The translations under genes were made by a program, and so were the position numbers. A stretch of DNA of 64,000 nucleotides from Trichopria drosophilae (Eukaryota; Arthropoda; Insecta; Hymenoptera; Diapriidae): NCBI GenBank assembly GCA_030407085.1, contig CM059584.1, forward strand, positions 146,496,001-146,560,000, written 5' to 3'. Each line of letters starts with the position of its first letter. Within the stretch, counting starts at the first letter, position 1. Positions 59,400 to 64,000 of this stretch are shown piece by piece. The notes below the pieces were generated by a model, which worked only from the letters and a program-made list of their open reading frames with translations, had not been told where the DNA came from and ran no database searches.

Positions 59400-59535
59400 T
59401 TCGGATACACGACATTCACTTCCTCGTAGAATAAGGATGTCGATTCTTCATTTTTCTGTCAAAAACTTTGTATGCACAATTACAAGGGGGGAGCGAATAA
59501 AGAATTTTAATATCTGGAAGAAAAGGTAAGCAAAT
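59400..59535. repeat. Diverged duplicate of the transposase 5' end inside the element
   Basis: About 59427-59529 aligns in the same orientation with 58862-58968 (shared CTCGnAGAATAAGGATnTCGAT and a TATGCnnAATTACAA block), i.e. the first ~18 codons and 5' leader of the transposase gene. It lies between the gene and the right inverted repeat. Confidence 0.65.
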
Positions 59536-59609
59536 ACATTAAAAAAAAACATAAAAAAATTTAATAGTGAAGAATAAAAAAAAGGTAAAAAACAGAAATC
59601 AAATAAAAA

Positions 59610-60607
59610 AAAAAGTAAAACAGAAGATTCTCAAAATCGTCTACCTCCTCGCGGTGAGAATCGGTAAACTAGAAATATTTAAAGGCAAAAGACGTTATTT
59701 AAAATTCTGAAAACGTGGTATGCTATTCCATGTACGTCAAGTTAAATATTTTTTAGTAATTTTTTAATTTCGCAGATTGCAGCTCCATCTGTTAACAAAA
59801 ATAATTATAATAGGTAAAATTTACGTAACTTTTTCTGAAGAAGAGAAATCTGCAATAAAATTTGGGAGTTCCCATTTAAAATTTTTAAGTTTCCCCCTCC
59901 ATCACCCCCAGCCTGTGGGGGTGGGGGGTCGTGTTAGGTGTCACTGGATAGCTCTCTTGAAACCATTAAATACGTGTGTTTTTACTTTTTTGATCCGTTG
60001 TGTTTTTCGCGAGATTTTTAAAACTTTTTAGAATAATTTTTTAATTTCGTTGATTACAGCGCCATCTGTCAACAAAAACAATTATAATGGTAGGCAAAAT
60101 TTACGTAACTTTTTCTGAGGAAGCAAAATCTGCAATAAAAATTGGGGGTTCCCATTTAAAATTTTGAAGTTACCCCCTCTATCACCCCCAGCGGGTGGGG
60201 GTGGGGGTTGTGTTAGGTGTCACTGGATAGCTCTCTTGAAACCATTGAATACGTGTGTTTTCACTTTTTTGATCCGTTGTGTTTTTCGCGAGATTTTTAA
60301 AACTTTTTAGAATAATTTTTTAATTTCGTTGATTACAGCGCCATCTGTCAACAAAAACAATTATAATGGTAGGCAAAATTTACGTAACTTTTTCTGAGGA
60401 AGCAAAATCTGCAATAAAAATTGGGGGTTCCCATTTAAAATTTTTAAGTTACCCCCTCTATCACCCCCAGCGGGTGGGGGTGGGGGGTTGTGTTAGGTGT
60501 CACTGGATAGCTCTCTTGAAACCATTGAATACGTGTATTTTTACTTTTTCGATTCGATGTCGATTTTCCGAGATATTTGAGTGTTTCCATACTTTTCGGA
60601 CACCCTG
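59610..60607. repeat. Right terminal inverted repeat of the rosa-like element (three ~290 bp units)
   Basis: Units lie at about 59740-60020, 60020-60310 and 60310-60600. The middle and outer units are nearly identical, so one extra unit arose by a recent tandem duplication compared with the left arm. The apparent 82-85-codon frames repeated here are repeat-derived. Confidence 0.85.
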
Positions 60608-63600
60608 TATATAACACATAATGTACTACGCAGTTTGACATTACATTTAAAGTTTTCATTATTTTATAAATTTATTCATAAAGTGGAATAATATAATTTA
60701 AACATTTAATAACAAGTTTTTAATGACGTGACATAAAATAATACGTTAATTTTTCAATCGTCGTGTGCAGTTTTTAACGAGATTTGAAGGTAGTAAGTTA
60801 TGTTGTATGGATACAAATCCGGATTAAAAGGAATCGTGTTTATGAGTAATTTTGGAAAATATATATGGCCATGGAGCCTATTATATTAAATTTCTCACAC
60901 ATATTTAACATTCAATACAAATAAATATTGTCTTGTCAAATTAAATTTTTTTTCAATCCTTGTCATTTATAAAACTTATTAATGATAAAGAATATTTTCA
61001 ACGAGATAGAGGGTATTTTAGAGGGGGCATTTTTATAAAACCGGAAATATCATTCTGTATTTCCTATTTCCTCGGTCGCCGCCTTTTTTATCTCACGAGT
61101 CGTTTTTAATACTTAAAAGAACTGTAATTTTTTAGAAATTTTTTTTGACAAGAATGTTACCGTTGGAGGGGATAAAAAATTAAAAAGACACATAAACTGC
61201 CCTAAAACTTGCAATTAAGCATAGGCCATTTTTTTTATTCTTCCACTAGACATTAATGATGGCAAAACAACTTAAATTCCTATTTTTCCCCATTACCTTT
61301 TAGAATAACGTTTGTTTCATTTGTTTAAAGTTTACCTAATTTATAATTCCTTATAATAATTACGGACATTTTTCTTGAATAGTCTATTTAAAGTTTTGGT
61401 TATTTTCAATATATATGTTTTGAACAAACAAGAATTATATATATAAATATATCACAATTTATTTTTTTTCTATTTTAGTTTCTGTTGTTTTTTTTCTTCT
61501 AAATTCTGTTTGATTAAAAATAATCATGTTAAAAATGTAAAATTTTGATATTTTTGTAAGGAATTATAAAAGAATAATTGAAAGAGGAATATCAATTTGT
61601 TAATCGAATAAATGATAAATGAGCAATTAGTATGTTACTTTTTAATTCGAATAATTTAAATGGAACTTACGATGAAGTATAATTAATGAGAAATAATTGT
61701 TTACTGAGATTACTATTCTGCAATATACGTAATTAATTATGATTAATAATGACCATTTGTTTCCCTTTCACTATTTAACTGTTATTCAGAATTTTTCATA
61801 GAGTTTATGTTCATTATTACGTATTTTCAATGCAATGACACTATTTTATAGCACTTATTATTATATACAAGCCAATATTATTTAGTTGACATAAGAAAAT
61901 TCAATTATATAAATGATTTCGGGTTTCAACCAAAAGTACATCAAATTTTCTAAGACGAGAAAAGACTATTTGCTTTTCTTTAAAATCACCCTAACCTACA
62001 AAAAATGACATTATCCTCAGGTAAAACATAATCAATTTGCAAAATTCCAAATGGTGGATCCAATATGGACAATAAATTCCAAAAGACTCTAAAAAGGTTT
62101 CGACGAAATTTGATATGCAGTGATAAATTCATTACAGTTTTCTTTGTTTGTCCCTATTTAAGAATGGGGAGGGGGATTGCGGATAAAAAACTTTTTAACC
62201 CTTAATTTTCTTTGCAAGTTTGATTATAAACTGTAAAAATGTTAGTGATAATTCTCTTACCTATTAAAAACCTCGAAGAAAAAGAGAGATTGCTAAACTA
62301 TCCAATCATTAAAATCAATCTGCGAAGGCAATTCTCCAAATAGTGAAATTGTAATTGCTTAATACATAAAAAATGTATTTTATATTATTCTAATATCAAA
62401 ATGGAAAGATTCTATCGCTAAAGGTAGGCGTTTTATTATTTTAGATCCGATAGTGTTGTTTGGGAATAAAATACCTTCAAACCATAAAATTTCTATAAGA
62501 ATCTCATAATTTTGAATAGAAACGATAAACTTTTGCATCAGACTGCCTAACAATAACTCCTTGCTACAATCTAGAAAAATGATCCATACAGACAATGGGT
62601 ATCTAAAAACTGGTTTAATTTTCTACTAGAAACACTCTTCTCGTATCAAATCTAAGTATCTACTCCAGGAGCCGTAAAAATCTCAGATTTATAAAATCAA
62701 TCTTTACACGTTTTTCGAAAGGAAGTTCATTTTTCGACGACCCACATTCCTCTTTTTACGTTCACGAATAATTTTTTATCGTGTGCACCCATCATCTTCT
62801 CGGTGTAATCCAATCATGGGTCTGAAATTCTTCTTGCTTTATTGAAAGAAATAAGATTTACTTATAATCTCACATGACGTGGCTGTGAGCAATAAGCATC
62901 GCATTAACTCCTGATATTGAACGTGTAGGTAATCTTTAGAAATTTATTTTAAAAAAGATGGATGAACATTACAAAAATACGTATTATAGTATTTCTCAAA
63001 TATTTTTCGAATAATTCTCAAATCTTTTAAAAGTCTTTTCTGTCGGCCTGAAAATGAGCCCTGAGAGAAGACGTAGGTATGAACTTACTAAAATACGTAT
63101 TTTAAACAAGTTTTATTTAATAAATTAAAATTTTTTCATTCTAGATTATCTTTCTTTTTGTGAAGACATTATGATTTGAGTGTCTTCCAGAGACGTTAGA
63201 TGGCGTTATAATCAAAAAACGAATTTGCGCTTCTATGAGTTTGTAGATGAAAAAATGCGATTGGAAATATTGTATCATTCCCTCACCGTTTTAAAACAGT
63301 GTGATTGGAGCAAAATTTACAAGTTTATCAAGCTCCGCTGCATTTTTTATTTGGCAACGTTAACCTTGACAACATACGCTATAGCGGGCGGTTGAAGAAC
63401 AGATGTTTTGTTGAAACTAATTTGACGACAACTTTTTTGAATATTACATTTTTCAAAATCATTCCCTCATGTAATGTAATCAAAAGGTAGGCACTTTTTT
63501 ATTTAATAATCATAGCAAATTTTTTATATGTTTCCTGTATTAATAAAGTACTGTACGCAGTTCTTAAGAAAGTAAGGTAAGGGTTCTTCTGGCTTCATCA

Positions 63601-64000
63601 TTCCCTTATAACATTTTTTGTTGAAATGATGTATTTTCTAATAAGTATAAGGTATTTATACTTGTTTATTGCTTTCAGTACTCTGACAGTCTATAATGTC
63701 GAAAATTTAAAATTTTGTATCTTTATATTTAATTCAAACTCGAAAAACTTGGGGGCGACTATAATATTTTCTTTAATAAACAAGACATAAACTAAGAATT
63801 CAGCAAAAAAAAATCGATAATAAGCAGAAAAAAAAATTATCAACTTAAGAGAGTTAAATTCGACTTAATATATCATTAAAGACAAAGCCCTTAAAGCTAT
63901 CTTTCTGCCATTTGGGTTGTTGCAATACTTTTATTACATATTGTCAATTTAGTACATTTCGATTGTGATATACATGTAAGAACTTGTTCATTTTTTAGAA
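60608..64000. other. AT-rich stretch to the end of the window, no gene recognised
   Basis: It contains one fragment of the 'TGGTGGATCCAATATGG' unit near 62050 and otherwise low-G+C sequence. Small plus-strand frames at 63180-63490 have slightly more balanced composition but no recognisable domain. Confidence 0.5.

Larger units (their letters stand above)
57015..60607 (-). mobile_element. rosa-like (DD41D) Tc1/mariner element with intact transposase, 3.6 kb
   Basis: The ends are CAGGGTGTCCGAAAAGTATG and its complement, with TA at both borders. The left arm (57015-57700) and right arm (59610-60607) are inverted repeats that include a GATTCTCAAAATCGTCTACC block at their inner edges. Each arm contains ~290 bp units bearing GGGGGTGATAGAGGGGG and AGATGGCGCTGTAAT boxes: two units on the left, three on the right. 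The gene is on the minus strand. Relatively few differences between arms and an uninterrupted frame suggest recent activity. Confidence 0.93.

Noticed and set aside
59777..60614. Repeated 82-85-codon open frames (IGKIYVTFSEEEKSAIKFG, VGKIYVTFSEEAKSAIKIG) on both sides of the rosa-like element
   Set aside because: They are translations of the ~290 bp terminal-repeat units, appear once per unit in mirror orientation at 57.0-57.6 and 59.8-60.6 kb, and match no protein.
1..64000. CRISPR arrays, riboswitches, rRNA or tRNA genes
   Set aside because: No regularly spaced direct repeats with unique spacers, no rRNA-like sequence, and no tRNA-like cloverleaf was noticed by eye; a tRNAscan-SE/Infernal run would be decisive for small RNAs.

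Overview
The window is AT-rich eukaryotic nuclear DNA from an insect. The evidence is split genes with GT/AG introns, rosa-type (DD41D) mariners, Penelope, Jockey-like, piggyBac-like and hAT-type repeats, and scattered CCTAA (TTAGG-type) motifs. A hymenopteran is my best guess, but the sequence does not settle the order. There is no prokaryotic operon, CRISPR array, riboswitch or rRNA, and I saw no tRNA.

Two conserved host genes can be assembled exon by exon. On the plus strand, eight phase-compatible exons between 1739 and 15979 encode the first ~627 residues of an axonemal dynein heavy chain (N-terminal tail only). I found no later exon, so the motor part is outside the window or lost. On the minus strand, 13 phase-compatible exons between 36243 and 27810 encode a complete ~777-residue TMEM8/PGAP6-family protein: signal peptide, extracellular region, EGF-like module and seven-helix CREST domain. 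A third possible host gene is represented by two phase-compatible minus-strand exons (46885-46700 and 45232-45146) next to a CpG-rich island (about 46.7-48.0 kb). I do not recognise its product.

Most of the rest is transposon-derived. 9607-12572 is a rosa-like element with a broken transposase, inside dynein intron 5. 57015-60607 is a related element with an intact 357-residue DD41D transposase and unequal, internally repeated terminal inverted repeats (TIRs). 38063-42849 is a 4.8 kb element coding for an IS5/Harbinger-like DDE transposase fused to a C-terminal SWIM zinc finger (one stop and one frameshift). Its long inverted ends are built from ~120 bp tandem units, and related units occur elsewhere in the window. 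It sits inside an older inverted-repeat element (36.78-44.47 kb) that also took a ~200 bp palindromic MITE and a larger insertion carrying a hAT-type MITE with a perfect 8 bp target duplication. Remnants of a Penelope element (21.4-22.1 kb), Jockey-like ORF1/RT pieces (24.0-25.1 and 31.3-33.3 kb), a piggyBac-like TTAA element (22.7-23.5 kb), a tyrosine-recombinase fragment (51.2-51.7 kb) and at least five foldback/MITE structures fill introns and intergenic DNA.

The two conserved genes converge (dynein plus, TMEM8 minus). The strongest second-look items are the SWIM-DDE element and its modular ends, the nested 36.8-44.5 kb structure, the dynein gene without a visible motor, and the possible new gene at the CpG-rich island.
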